Origin: Rhodanobacter sp.
GTDB lineage: Bacteria; Pseudomonadota; Gammaproteobacteria; Xanthomonadales; Rhodanobacteraceae
Reading direction: 5' to 3'
DNA length: 64,000 nucleotides
Assembly: GCA_024711345.1 (NCBI GenBank)
Contig: JANJTA010000040.1
Coordinates: forward strand, 1 to 64,000
Position 1 is the first letter of the stretch, and the number at the start of each line of letters is the position of its first letter. Shown here piece by piece: positions 18,871 through 26,905 of this stretch. The notes beneath the pieces are model-generated. The model made no database searches, was not told where the DNA came from, and saw nothing but the letters and a program-made list of their open reading frames with translations. A program made the position numbers and the translations under genes.

Positions 18871-18900
18871 TGTAGGAGCCCGCTCGCGGGCGATGCTCTT
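18871..18900 (+). repeat. Single REP element
   Basis: TGTAGGAGCCCGCTCGCGGG followed by CGATGCTCTT, the shared REP unit of this window, here as one copy 29 bases downstream of the gnd stop. The inner palindrome (GCCCGCTCGCGGGC) can form a hairpin and may protect or terminate the gnd transcript. Confidence 0.8.
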
Positions 18901-18999
18901 GCGGTTCCCGCGCACATACCCCGAACGGTTCGCCCCACCGATTACATCGACAAGCCTCACACTCCACCCCGTCATGCCTGCGCAGGCAGGCATCGCACT

Positions 19000-19340
19000 T
19001 CATCCATCATGTCTGCGATGGAGCTCTGCAGGCAGAGCGAAGAGCTTTCGTCTGCCTTAGGCAGCCGAGTCACTTTCTCTTCGCGTAGCCACGCGCACAC
19101 AGGAAGCGTGCGCGAACAGCGAAGCTGGCCCGAAGCGCGTAGGGCAGGATGCCCGGAGTAAAGAAAAAGTAACCAAAGGGAAGGCCATCCCGCCTGGCGC
19201 TTGCCGGACACCGGGCAACCGCTCCTGCGTTGCTTCAACTCGGGCATCCATGCCCTCGCCTGGCCCGCACTCGGTGCGAGAGCGGAAGAGCCGAGATGAC
19301 TCCGAGGCCGCAGAGATGTTTGTGGAGAAAGGGGCGCCGA
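19000..19340. other. Gene-free block with AT-rich paired motifs
   Basis: No credible gene. The block holds ACTTTCTCTT at about 19072-19081 and its near-complement AAGAAAAAGT followed by AACCAAAGGGAAGG about 90 bases later. Similar sequence is frequent in proteobacterial genomes as a dispersed non-coding element that yields spurious short open frames (from memory). Between the arms is a GC-rich insert. Function unknown. Confidence 0.4.
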
Positions 19341-19368
19341 AGCATGCTTGATGCAGGCGTCCACGCCA

Positions 19369-19740
19369 TCATTGGGCCAGGTAGAAATCCAAGGGGATGA
19401 GCTCGACGGCCCACCCGCCTTCTTCGCCCAGCGTGGCGGCCGGGTGCATGGATGCGATGCGCAGCGCCTCGTCGCGGCTGTCCGCCTCGATGATGAACAG
19501 GCCACCCACCACTTCCTTCGACTCGGTGTAGGGCCCATCGCTGACGTGCGTCTTGCCGCTGCGCGGGCGAAGCGTCCTCCAGCTGTCCAGATCGCCAAGC
19601 GACGCGGAAACCAGAACCTTGCCGGTAGCGCGCATCTTCTCGTCCAATGCCGGGCATTGGCTCACCAATTTCTCGACATCGTCTGGCGCCATCGCGGCGA
19701 ATTTTTCGGGGGTGAAGTAGGCCAGGCCGACGTATTTCAT
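19369..19740 (-). CDS. YciI/DGPF-domain protein
   Basis: A 123-residue protein of the YCII-related ferredoxin-fold family, beginning MKYVGLAYFTPEKF and carrying the diagnostic VSDGPYTESKEVVGGLFII. Members often sit beside ECF sigma factors and may be small enzymes or sensors; the biochemical role is not established. The ATG at 19740 follows GGAT-rich sequence (AAAGGATCTCCC). It stands alone, with a 141-base gap to the DUF488 gene upstream. Confidence 0.85.
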   Translation of the reverse strand: MKYVGLAYFTPEKFAAMAPDDVEKLVSQCPALDEKMRATGKVLVSASLGDLDSWRTLRPRSGKTHVSDGPYTESKEVVGGLFIIEADSRDEALRIASMHPAATLGEEGGWAVELIPLDFYLAQ

Positions 19741-19881
19741 GGGAGATCCTTTGGGTGGGGATGCACTGGCGACGAAACGGATGATCGGAAATCGACAATG
19801 CTCCGGGAGAGTTTGCAGCGGCGCCCCGGCCAGCCTGCCCGCTTCGGGTCGACGTGGGGCGCCGAGGCATGCGCCGGGGCG

Positions 19882-20427
19882 CTACAGCAACTCCCCCTGC
19901 GGCGCCGCATAACTCAATCTTCCGTCCATGATCCGCGCCGGCGACGTATACGGATGCACCGTCGTGTGCGTCGCATCGATGATGTGGATCACCTCGATGC
20001 CGCGCAGCTTCAGCACGTCGGCGATGATCGAGCGGTGACAGCGCCACCACACCGCCTCGGCGCACATCATCGCGGTGCGCTGGTTCGCGGCCAGTGCCAG
20101 CAGTTCGGCCAGACCCTCGGCGAATTCCGTCGTGGCGATGTAGTCGGCGTAGCCCTGGAACGAGGCGTTGCGCCAGGCGGTGTTCGGCGAGCCCGGCTGC
20201 ACCTTGCGGCGGCCGCCGAGCCGGGGCATCCATTGGTAGGCGATGCCGTGCGTGGGTAACGAGGCGGCCAGCGCGTCGCTGGCGAAGTACGGGTAGCGGC
20301 GCGAACCGGGGAAACGGCGCACGTCGGCGATCGCTTCGATGCGGTATTCGACGAGCAGGCCGAGAAACTCCTCCAGCGTGCGGGTGGAGTGGCCGATGGT
20401 CCAGATGGTGGCAGGGTCGCCGGGCAT
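19882..20427 (-). CDS. DUF488 family protein
   Basis: A 181-residue protein with the DUF488 pattern: TIGHSTRTLEEFLGLL near the N-terminus, IADVRRFPGSRRYPYF, a central YQWMPRLGGRR, and near the C-terminus MCAEAVWWRCHRSIIA, whose Cys and His residues are conserved in the family. Function unknown. Its start is separated by one base from the stop of the DUF2945 gene upstream on the same strand, so the two form an operon. Confidence 0.85.
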   Translation of the reverse strand: MPGDPATIWTIGHSTRTLEEFLGLLVEYRIEAIADVRRFPGSRRYPYFASDALAASLPTHGIAYQWMPRLGGRRKVQPGSPNTAWRNASFQGYADYIATTEFAEGLAELLALAANQRTAMMCAEAVWWRCHRSIIADVLKLRGIEVIHIIDATHTTVHPYTSPARIMDGRLSYAAPQGELL

Positions 20428-20428
20428 C

Positions 20429-20644
20429 TCAGTCGATCTTGTGCAGCGCCGCGCCCTTGTGCATGGCGATGTGGTCCGTCTTGTCGCTCTGGATCTCGTA
20501 CTGCGGATCGGCCTCGCTGCAGCGGCGCATGTGGCCTTTGTACTCGGTGTCGCGCGTGTGCACCGCGGTGATCCGGCCGGTGACGAAGCCGGCCTCCGAA
20601 TTCCAGCGCACGTGGTCGCCGATCTTGAAGGGGTGGTGGGTCAT
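20429..20644 (-). CDS. DUF2945 (hypervirulence-associated TUDOR-like) protein
   Basis: A 71-residue small beta-barrel protein: FKIGDHVRWNSEAGFVTGRI, then HTRDTEYKG and YEIQSDKTDHIAMHKGAALHK, the standard DUF2945/TUDOR pattern. Role unknown; possibly nucleic-acid or protein binding. Start set at 20644 (MTHHPFKIGD) because the family begins there; the frame is open to 20722 but that part has no similarity. First gene of a two-gene operon with DUF488. Confidence 0.8.
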   Translation of the reverse strand: MTHHPFKIGDHVRWNSEAGFVTGRITAVHTRDTEYKGHMRRCSEADPQYEIQSDKTDHIAMHKGAALHKID

Positions 20645-20841
20645 GGTGGCTTCGATGGCAACAAGTCCGGAGGACATTGGAGCAGGTCGTGCGTTCAGTT
20701 CAGGAGAAGAGGTCCGCTGCACAAGTCGTACGCGCCGAACGCAGCTGGCGACGGCAGCGAAGTCGAAGCATCCGTAAACGAGCGCCCTTCGACTTTCACT
20801 CGGTGAGGCCTGCGCCCAGAGCCGGCTGGTTTTCTCGCCAA

Positions 20842-21165
20842 TCAGATTGACCAGTAGAGCAGCGACATCATGAAAAGAAAAAAAGATACCGCGTAAAAAT
20901 TCAACGACAGCAATGTCCGTTTCCCCAATTCACGCAGCTCGATTTCCGCAAGATTTTCGAAACGTCTTTCCGTCAGATATGTCATTTTCGACGGCAGCAT
21001 CGGGCTGTACCAGGTGCCCAGCATGGGCTTCGGAAAAGCGTCCTGCAGCTCCGGGTGCCTTTCCAGTAGCTGGCGAAAGAACGTACTGGACATACGCAAG
21101 GTAGCGATGGCGGCGGTGGCAAAGAGCGCGCCGCCAATCAGGACAAATACGATGGGACCTGCCAT
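20842..21165 (-). CDS. Small hypothetical membrane protein
   Basis: Not recognised. 107 residues with hydrophobic segments at about 4-24 and 88-106 flanking a soluble loop containing RRFENLAEIELRELGKR. Both termini would lie on the same side of the membrane. Less GC-biased than neighbours. Long gaps on both sides (about 197 bases each) indicate a single-gene unit. Confidence 0.65.
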   Translation of the reverse strand: MAGPIVFVLIGGALFATAAIATLRMSSTFFRQLLERHPELQDAFPKPMLGTWYSPMLPSKMTYLTERRFENLAEIELRELGKRTLLSLNFYAVSFFLFMMSLLYWSI

Positions 21166-21362
21166 CCAGCGGACCTCCAGATCGTGGGTATGTGCCGCCG
21201 ATGGTCAACCTCCGGCGATCGGCCGCCAGGCAAACGTTGCGGTCAGCCCCGTCCCGCTTGATTCGCCCAGGCTTGATGGAACGCTCGGCCGGCATGGTGC
21301 ATTCAGGCGGCCTGACTGGCAATCGCTCCGACTTGCTTGCCCGCTCAGGGCGCGACGTGCGT

Positions 21363-22067
21363 TCATCCCAGCCGCAACAGCTTCCGCACCGCCGGCAAAT
21401 TGCGCCGGCTGATCTCGGGATTGAGCTCGCTGCCGTCCAGGCGCGCCAGCACGCGGCCGTCGGCGAGGGTCTTGAGGCCGAGCAGGCGCGGTGGCGGGAC
21501 CAGGCAGTTGCGGTGCAGGCGGATCAGCTGGTCGGGGTAGGTTTCTTCCAGCTGGCGCAGCGAGTCCTCGATCAGCAGCTCGCCGCGGCGGTGCTGCACC
21601 ACCACGTATTTCTCGTCGGCGAGCAGGCAGATCACCTCGTCCAGCGCGATGCGCACCTGTTCGCCGCGCAATCGGCCGTGCAGGTAGGCGGCCGGTTCGC
21701 GCGGGGCGTCGGCGAGGCGGCGCTGCGCGCGCTGCAGCGCCTCGCGCAGGCGCTCGAGCCGCACCGGCTTGAGCAGGTAGTCCACCGCGCCCAGCTCGAA
21801 CGCCTTCAGCGCGTGCGCCTCGTAGGCGGTGCAGAAGATCACCTGCGGCCGCGCGCGGCCGGCGAGGCGCTGGGCCAGCGCCACGCCATCGGTGCCGGGC
21901 ATGTTGATGTCCAGCAGCAGCGCGTCCGGCTGCAGGTCGTCCAGCGCGACCAGCGCGGCCTCGCCGTCGCCGACGCTGCCGACCACTTCCGCTTCGACGC
22001 AGTCGCCGAGCAGGGCGGTCAGGCGCGCGCGCGCCAGCGGCTCGTCGTCGACTACCAGCACGCGCAT
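21363..22067 (-). CDS. LytTR-family response regulator (AlgR-like)
   Basis: A 234-residue regulator. The receiver has VLVVDDEPLAR at the N-terminus, the phospho-acceptor Asp in LLLDINMPGTDG near residue 54, and the conserved Lys in YLLKPV. The C-terminal LytTR DNA-binding domain spans about residues 130-234 (LLADEKYVVVQH; LIRLHRNCLV). It overlaps the histidine kinase stop by one base (TGATG), giving a coupled two-component system. AlgR relatives regulate exopolysaccharide, pili or virulence genes; the target here is unknown. Confidence 0.88.
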   Translation of the reverse strand: MRVLVVDDEPLARARLTALLGDCVEAEVVGSVGDGEAALVALDDLQPDALLLDINMPGTDGVALAQRLAGRARPQVIFCTAYEAHALKAFELGAVDYLLKPVRLERLREALQRAQRRLADAPREPAAYLHGRLRGEQVRIALDEVICLLADEKYVVVQHRRGELLIEDSLRQLEETYPDQLIRLHRNCLVPPPRLLGLKTLADGRVLARLDGSELNPEISRRNLPAVRKLLRLG

Positions 22068-23119
22068 CAGCTCTTTCCTCCCGGCAGTTGCAGCAGCACC
22101 ACGAAGCGCCCGTCCTGTGCGCCGGCCTGCACGCTCGCCAGTGGTCCGTAGCGATACGCAACGCGCCGGCGCACGTTGTCCAGGCCGTGGCCATTGCCGG
22201 CGGCGGGCGGGGTGGGCGGCAGCGGGTTGCCGATCTCGATGCGCACGCCGCGACCATCGCGCCAGCCGCGCAGGGTCACTTCGCCACCCTCGCGCAGCGG
22301 CTGGATGCCGTGGCGCACCGCGTTCTCCACCAGCGGCTGCAGCAGCAGGCGCGGCAGCGGGAAATCGTGCGGCAGCGGGTCCAGTTCGCGGTGCACGCGC
22401 AGGCGCTCACCCAGGCGCAACTGCTCGATCGCCAGGTAGCGCTCGACCAGCGCCAGCTCCTCGCCCAGCGTGCCGTCGGCGCTGTCGTGCTGGCCCAGCG
22501 CGGCGCGGAACAGCTCGCTGAGATCCTCCACCGTGCGCTCGGCGGCGGCGGGATCGACCCGGATCAGCGCCGCCACGGTGTTCATGCTGTTGAACAGGAA
22601 GTGCGGGCGGATGCGCGCCTGCAGCGCCTCGACCTGGGCGCGGCTCACCGCCGCCAGCCGCGCCTGCCACTGCGCCAGCACGTAGAAGTAGCGCAGCATC
22701 GCGGCGCCGAGCAGGGCGGTAATCAGCAGGTTGTCGCGCACGAACACGGGCACGCTGCCGCGCACCAGGTGCATCTGCAGCGCGCCATCGAACCAGTGCG
22801 CCGCGAGGCTGCCGAGCAGCACGATCAGCAGCAGCAGCAGCCACACGCCCACGTACGGCAGGTGCCCGGGCAGGCGCTGCAGCCACGGCCGCAGCCCGCA
22901 CAGCGTCACCGCCGCCACCATGCCCAGCAGGGTCACGAACAGCATGCCGACGCTGTACGCCGACCAGTCGCGCGGGTCGTCGTGCGCCAGCCACATCACG
23001 GTGACGGTGAGCGCGCCGACCACCAGCAGCGCGAACAGCGCCGGCAGCTGGCAGAAGTCCGGCAGCGGGCTGCGTTCGGTGCGGCCGCGCGCGGCGCGGC
23101 GGGACGTGGGTTGGCGCAT
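22067..23119 (-). CDS. LytS/AlgZ-type membrane histidine kinase
   Basis: A 350-residue sensor. About five hydrophobic segments occupy residues 22-155; then the His_kinase motif RPHFLFNSMNTVAALIR carries the phospho-accepting His, and the ATPase end has LVENAVRHGIQP and GHGLDNVRRRV. No periplasmic sensory domain is evident, so it may sense membrane state or a partner. The start at 23119 gives MRQPTSRRAARG before the first membrane segment. Cognate regulator directly downstream. Confidence 0.88.
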   Translation of the reverse strand: MRQPTSRRAARGRTERSPLPDFCQLPALFALLVVGALTVTVMWLAHDDPRDWSAYSVGMLFVTLLGMVAAVTLCGLRPWLQRLPGHLPYVGVWLLLLLIVLLGSLAAHWFDGALQMHLVRGSVPVFVRDNLLITALLGAAMLRYFYVLAQWQARLAAVSRAQVEALQARIRPHFLFNSMNTVAALIRVDPAAAERTVEDLSELFRAALGQHDSADGTLGEELALVERYLAIEQLRLGERLRVHRELDPLPHDFPLPRLLLQPLVENAVRHGIQPLREGGEVTLRGWRDGRGVRIEIGNPLPPTPPAAGNGHGLDNVRRRVAYRYGPLASVQAGAQDGRFVVLLQLPGGKS

Positions 23120-23148
23120 GCGGCAAGTATGCCGCAGCGCGGACAGGC

Positions 23149-23841
23149 TCAGGCCAATCGCCGGCCCAGCCAGCGGCGCAGGTCGTCGATCTCCTCGGCG
23201 CAGACCGCGTGGGCCATCGGGTAGGTGTGCCAGTCCACCGCGTAACCCAGCGCCCGCAGCGCATCGCGCGAAGCGCTGCCGCGCGGTAGCGCCACCACAG
23301 GGTCGGCGGTGCCGTGGCCCCAGAAGATAGGCGTGGCCAGGTTCGCTGCGCTGCGCTCGGCGGCGAGCGTGCTGGCGATCGGCAGGTAGGTGGACAGCGC
23401 GACGATGCCGGCCAGCTTGTCCGCATGGCACAGCCCCGCGGCCAGCGCGATCGCGCCGCCCTGCGAGAAGCCGGCGAGGAAGGTCCGCTCGCTCGGCACG
23501 CCGCGTTCGCGCTCGCGCGCGATCAGCACCTCGACCTCGGCGATCGAGGCGCGGATGCCAGCCTCGTCCTGGCGCGCCGCGGCGTCGAACGCGACGATGT
23601 CGTACCACGCGCGCATCGGCACGCCGCCGTTCACCGTCACCGGCCGCACCGGCGCATGCGGAAACACGAAGCGCAGCGCCGGCCACGCCGGGTCCACCAG
23701 CTCCGGCACGATCGGCGCGAAGTCGTGGCCGTCGGCGCCGAGGCCGTGCAGCCAGATGATGCTGAAGCGCGGGTTGGCGGCGGTTTCGTGTTCGACGGTG
23801 GGCAGGGGCATGGCGGGATCGACGGCGGAAGGCGGCGCCAT
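23149..23841 (-). CDS. Carboxylesterase/phospholipase, alpha/beta hydrolase
   Basis: A 230-residue hydrolase of the carboxylesterase/acyl-protein thioesterase family. WLHGLGADGHDF forms the oxyanion-hole loop, the nucleophile elbow is GFSQGG, the Asp lies in GTADPVV and the His in YPMAHAV. It hydrolyses short acyl esters, likely in the cytoplasm. ATG at 23841 has GAGG upstream; ATG at 23811 is a plausible shorter start. It is 29 bases upstream of the two-component operon on the same strand, so read-through is possible. Confidence 0.87.
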   Translation of the reverse strand: MAPPSAVDPAMPLPTVEHETAANPRFSIIWLHGLGADGHDFAPIVPELVDPAWPALRFVFPHAPVRPVTVNGGVPMRAWYDIVAFDAAARQDEAGIRASIAEVEVLIARERERGVPSERTFLAGFSQGGAIALAAGLCHADKLAGIVALSTYLPIASTLAAERSAANLATPIFWGHGTADPVVALPRGSASRDALRALGYAVDWHTYPMAHAVCAEEIDDLRRWLGRRLA

Positions 23842-23869
23842 CGTAGCAGCCTCGATCTCCCGCCCCGTT

Positions 23870-23945
23870 GCAGGAGCCCGCTGGCGGGCGATGCTCTTGT
23901 TTCAGGCATCAGAGCAGAAGCATCGCCCGCGAGCGGGCTCCTACA
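23870..23945. repeat. Paired REP elements (BIME), left of RAYT
   Basis: Two inverted REP units: GCAGGAGCCCGCTGGCGGGC at the left and GCCCGCGAGCGGGCTCCTAC at the right, joined by a 19-base linker containing TTTCAGGCATCAGAGCAG. It lies 30 bases before the RAYT start and is almost identical to the pair after the gene. Confidence 0.9.
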
Positions 23946-23975
23946 AAGCGCGGCGGATTGGGCGGACGAGCGTTG

Positions 23976-24512
23976 ATGCCGACGCGCAATGTGTTCTGCC
24001 GACACCTGCGGCAGTCTGCACGCATGCCTGCCTTCCCGCCTGTCGGTCGCCGCGCCTTGCGTCAAGGTCGCGTGTCCATTCCCGGCCAGCTGTATTTGCT
24101 GACGACGGTGACCCGCCACCGTGAGTGCCTTTTTCTGGATCCCGTTCGCGCGCGGGTGGTCAGTCGAGTCATCCACGCGGCATCGACCTGGGCGGATTCC
24201 CGCCTGCTCGTTTGGGTGCTGATGCCCGATCATTGGCACGGCCTGTTGCAACTGGGTGGCGAGTCATTGGGCCGGGTCATGCATCGCTTCAAGGCATGCG
24301 CATCGCGTGCGTTGCATGAGTCGTGCGGGCTGGATGGGCCGCCGTGGGCTCGCAGCTTTCATGACCATGCCTTACGTGCCGACGAGGACATCAAGGCAGC
24401 TGCGCGGTACATCATCGGCAACCCAGTGCGTGCCGGCCTGGCCGAGAGCGTGCTTGCGTACCCCTACTGGAACGCCATCTGGCTCGATCGCGACGTACCG
24501 CCAATTTTGTAG
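23976..24512 (+). CDS. REP-associated tyrosine transposase (RAYT)
   Basis: A 178-residue Y1 transposase-like protein. The metal-binding HUH motif is in VLMPDHWHGLLQL; the probable catalytic Tyr is in AARYIIGNPVRAGLA, the usual RAYT context. RAYTs are single-copy domesticated relatives of IS200/IS605 transposases thought to mobilise REP sequences. Here the gene is bracketed by two REP pairs and its TAG stop lies inside the right one (GTAGGAGCCC). ATG at 23976 was taken; ATG at 24024 would also keep the domain. Confidence 0.9.
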   Translation: MPTRNVFCRHLRQSARMPAFPPVGRRALRQGRVSIPGQLYLLTTVTRHRECLFLDPVRARVVSRVIHAASTWADSRLLVWVLMPDHWHGLLQLGGESLGRVMHRFKACASRALHESCGLDGPPWARSFHDHALRADEDIKAAARYIIGNPVRAGLAESVLAYPYWNAIWLDRDVPPIL

Positions 24513-24584
24513 GAGCCCGCTCGCGGGCGATGCTCTTGTTTCAGGCATCAGAGCAGAAGCATCGCCCGCGAGCGGGCTCCTACA
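24509..24584. repeat. Paired REP elements (BIME), right of RAYT
   Basis: GTAGGAGCCCGCTCGCGGGC at the left and GCCCGCGAGCGGGCTCCTAC at the right, with the same linker TTTCAGGCATCAGAGCAG as the left pair. It includes the RAYT stop codon and ends 13 bases from the stop of the convergent prolyl oligopeptidase gene. Confidence 0.9.
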
Positions 24585-24596
24585 GGGGGAGGCAAT

Positions 24597-26759
24597 TCAT
24601 TTCTTGCTGTCCAGCCCCAGCTCGTGCGCGAAGAACGTCAGTCCGATCGCGGTGTCGCCGACGCGCTGGCTGAACGGCGCGCCGACGCCGTGGCCGGCGT
24701 TCATGCGGGTGAGCAGCAGGATCGGCCGCGTCGAGGCGGTGGCGTTCTGCAGCGCGGCGGCGAACTTGCGCGATTGCCATGGCGCCACGCGCGGGTCGTT
24801 TTCGCCGGTGGTGAGCAGTACCGCCGGGTAGGCGGTGTTCGCCTGCACGTGCTGCAGCGGCGAGTAGGCGAGGGTGGCCTGGAACTGCGCCGGGTCGGCG
24901 ATGCTGCCGTATTCGGGGATGTTGTACGGGCCGTTGGCGAAGTCGGTCTCGTGGCGCAGCATGTCGTAGATGCCCACGCGCGCCACCACCGCGCGGTAGT
25001 CGCCGGGGTGCTGCACGATCTGCGTGCCCATCAGCAGGCCGCCGTTGCTGCCGCCCAAGATGCCCAGGTGGGCGCGGTCGGTCCAGCGTGCGTGGATCAG
25101 CGCCAGCGCCGCGGCGTGGAAGTCGTCGAACACGTTCTGCTTGTCGAGCTGCTGGCCCCGCGCGTGCCAGGCCTGGCCGTTCTCGTTGCCGCCGCGGATG
25201 TTGGCGTAGGCGAGCACGCCGCCGCGCTCCAGCCAGGCCAGGTTGGGGCCGATGAAGCCGGGCTTGATCGGGATGTCGAAGCCGCCGTAGCTGTACAGGA
25301 TGGTGGGCCGCTTGCCGTTCGTCGTGGTGCCGCGCAGCGACAGCACGGTCACCGGGATCTTCGTGCCGTCCTTCGAGGTGCCGTCGATGCGCTGCACGAC
25401 CACCTTGGAGTAGTCGGCGGCCGGCTTCACCTCGAACACGGTCCTCAGCGCGCCGCTCTTGCCGTCGTACTCGGCCCAGCGCGTGGGCGTGGTCCAGCCG
25501 CTGTAGCTGACCAGCGCCTTGTCGCTGCCGGATTCGGAGGCGATGTCGCCGATGCCGATGCCGTGCTGCGGCAGCGGCAGGCGGCGCACGAACTTCGCAC
25601 CGGCGTCGTACTGCTCGACCCACCAGTCCGGGCCCCAGCTGCGCACCACCAGGAAGCCGTCGCCCAATGGGGCGATCTGCTGGATCGCGCCGTCGCGCTC
25701 GGCCAGCACCGGCGCGACCTTGCCGTCCTGGCCGATGGCCACGATGCGGCCACGCGGCGCCTCCTGGAACGAGGCGACGTATAGACGTCCATTCACCCAC
25801 GCCGCCGTGCGCACGTTGGCGCTGCGCTCGAGCACGCGGGCGAAGCCGTCGCCGCGGCGCAGGAACACCTCGGCCGGGCCGCCGTCGCCGTCGTAGGCGA
25901 GCACCGCGGCCTGCGCGCTGGCCGGTGCATTCACCAGCACGTACTCGGCGGTCTTCGCGTAGCCCTGGCCGAACACCACGCGGTCCGCCGCGGCGGGCTG
26001 GCCCAGCGCGTGGTGCACCAGCGTGGCGTGGAACTGTTCGACTTCCTGCCCGGCCGCCGGCGGCGCGAAGCGCACGTAGCTGAAGCCGCGCTCGTCGGCG
26101 TCCCAGGCCAGGCCCTGCGGCGTGGTGCCGCCGCCGGCCCACGGCAGGGTGTCGGGCAGGGTCTGGCCGGTGCCGACGTCGAGCACGCGGATGGTGGTCA
26201 GCTCGCTGCCGCCTTCGGCGGTGCCGTAGGCGAGGTAGCGCCCGCGCGGCGACGGCCAGTAGGCGGTGATCGCGGTGCCGCCATGATCGGCGTTGGGATC
26301 CACCAGCACCTTCGCCGCGCCATCCGGCCACGCCTGCGCGATCAGCACCGGCTGCGGCTGCGGCGGGGTCTGCTGCAGGTAGAACAGCGTGCCGCCGGCC
26401 AGCGTCGGGCCGGAACGCGTGGTCGAGGTGATCGCCAGCTGCTGCACGCGCGCGGTGAGCGCCTTGCCCTGCGGCATCGCCGCCAGGGCGGCCTCGGTGT
26501 ACGCGTTCTGCGCGTCGATCCACTGGCGCACCGCCGGGTCGGCGGGGTTCTCCAGCCAGCGGTACGGGTCGGCCACGCTGACGCCGTGGAACGTGCTGGA
26601 CGCGGCCTGCTGCGGCGTGGGCGGCGGCAGCGGCTGCACTTCGCCGATCAGCGCGACCTCGCGCGGCGGCTTCGTCGACGGATTCACGCGCGGCAGCTGG
26701 GCCGCGAGGGTGGCGCCGGCGGCGAACAGCAGGGGGACGGCGAAGGACGCGAGGCGCAT
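24597..26759 (-). CDS. Prolyl oligopeptidase family protein (S9A-like), exported
   Basis: A 720-residue serine peptidase. Residues 1-20 are a signal peptide; the N-terminal part holds the blades of a beta-propeller, and the C-terminal alpha/beta hydrolase has the nucleophile in [14 protein letters not shown], an Asp in GENDPRV and His in [21 protein letters not shown] and [14 protein letters not shown] are typical S9A sequences. It should cleave short proline-containing peptides in the periplasm. The first ATG with an export signal is at 26759. A divergent S9 peptidase begins 146 bases away. Confidence 0.9.
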   Translation of the reverse strand: MRLASFAVPLLFAAGATLAAQLPRVNPSTKPPREVALIGEVQPLPPPTPQQAASSTFHGVSVADPYRWLENPADPAVRQWIDAQNAYTEAALAAMPQGKALTARVQQLAITSTTRSGPTLAGGTLFYLQQTPPQPQPVLIAQAWPDGAAKVLVDPNADHGGTAITAYWPSPRGRYLAYGTAEGGSELTTIRVLDVGTGQTLPDTLPWAGGGTTPQGLAWDADERGFSYVRFAPPAAGQEVEQFHATLVHHALGQPAAADRVVFGQGYAKTAEYVLVNAPASAQAAVLAYDGDGGPAEVFLRRGDGFARVLERSANVRTAAWVNGRLYVASFQEAPRGRIVAIGQDGKVAPVLAERDGAIQQIAPLGDGFLVVRSWGPDWWVEQYDAGAKFVRRLPLPQHGIGIGDIASESGSDKALVSYSGWTTPTRWAEYDGKSGALRTVFEVKPAADYSKVVVQRIDGTSKDGTKIPVTVLSLRGTTTNGKRPTILYSYGGFDIPIKPGFIGPNLAWLERGGVLAYANIRGGNENGQAWHARGQQLDKQNVFDDFHAAALALIHARWTDRAHLGILGGSNGGLLMGTQIVQHPGDYRAVVARVGIYDMLRHETDFANGPYNIPEYGSIADPAQFQATLAYSPLQHVQANTAYPAVLLTTGENDPRVAPWQSRKFAAALQNATASTRPILLLTRMNAGHGVGAPFSQRVGDTAIGLTFFAHELGLDSKK

Positions 26760-26905
26760 GGCGGGGTTCCATGGAAAGACGTGGCAGCTCGGCAGAGTAG
26801 CAACGCGCCGCCGCCATTGCAGCCGACGACCGCTGACTTTCGGCACGGTGGCCGCGTAGCCGCGGCGGGCTCGGGTATGCTGGCCTTTTTGCCCGGGGAG
26901 AACCC

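Noticed and set aside
18972..19598. 208-residue minus-strand frame across the gene-free block
   Set aside because: It runs in a wrong frame through the YciI gene and the repeat-like block; residue content is not protein-like.
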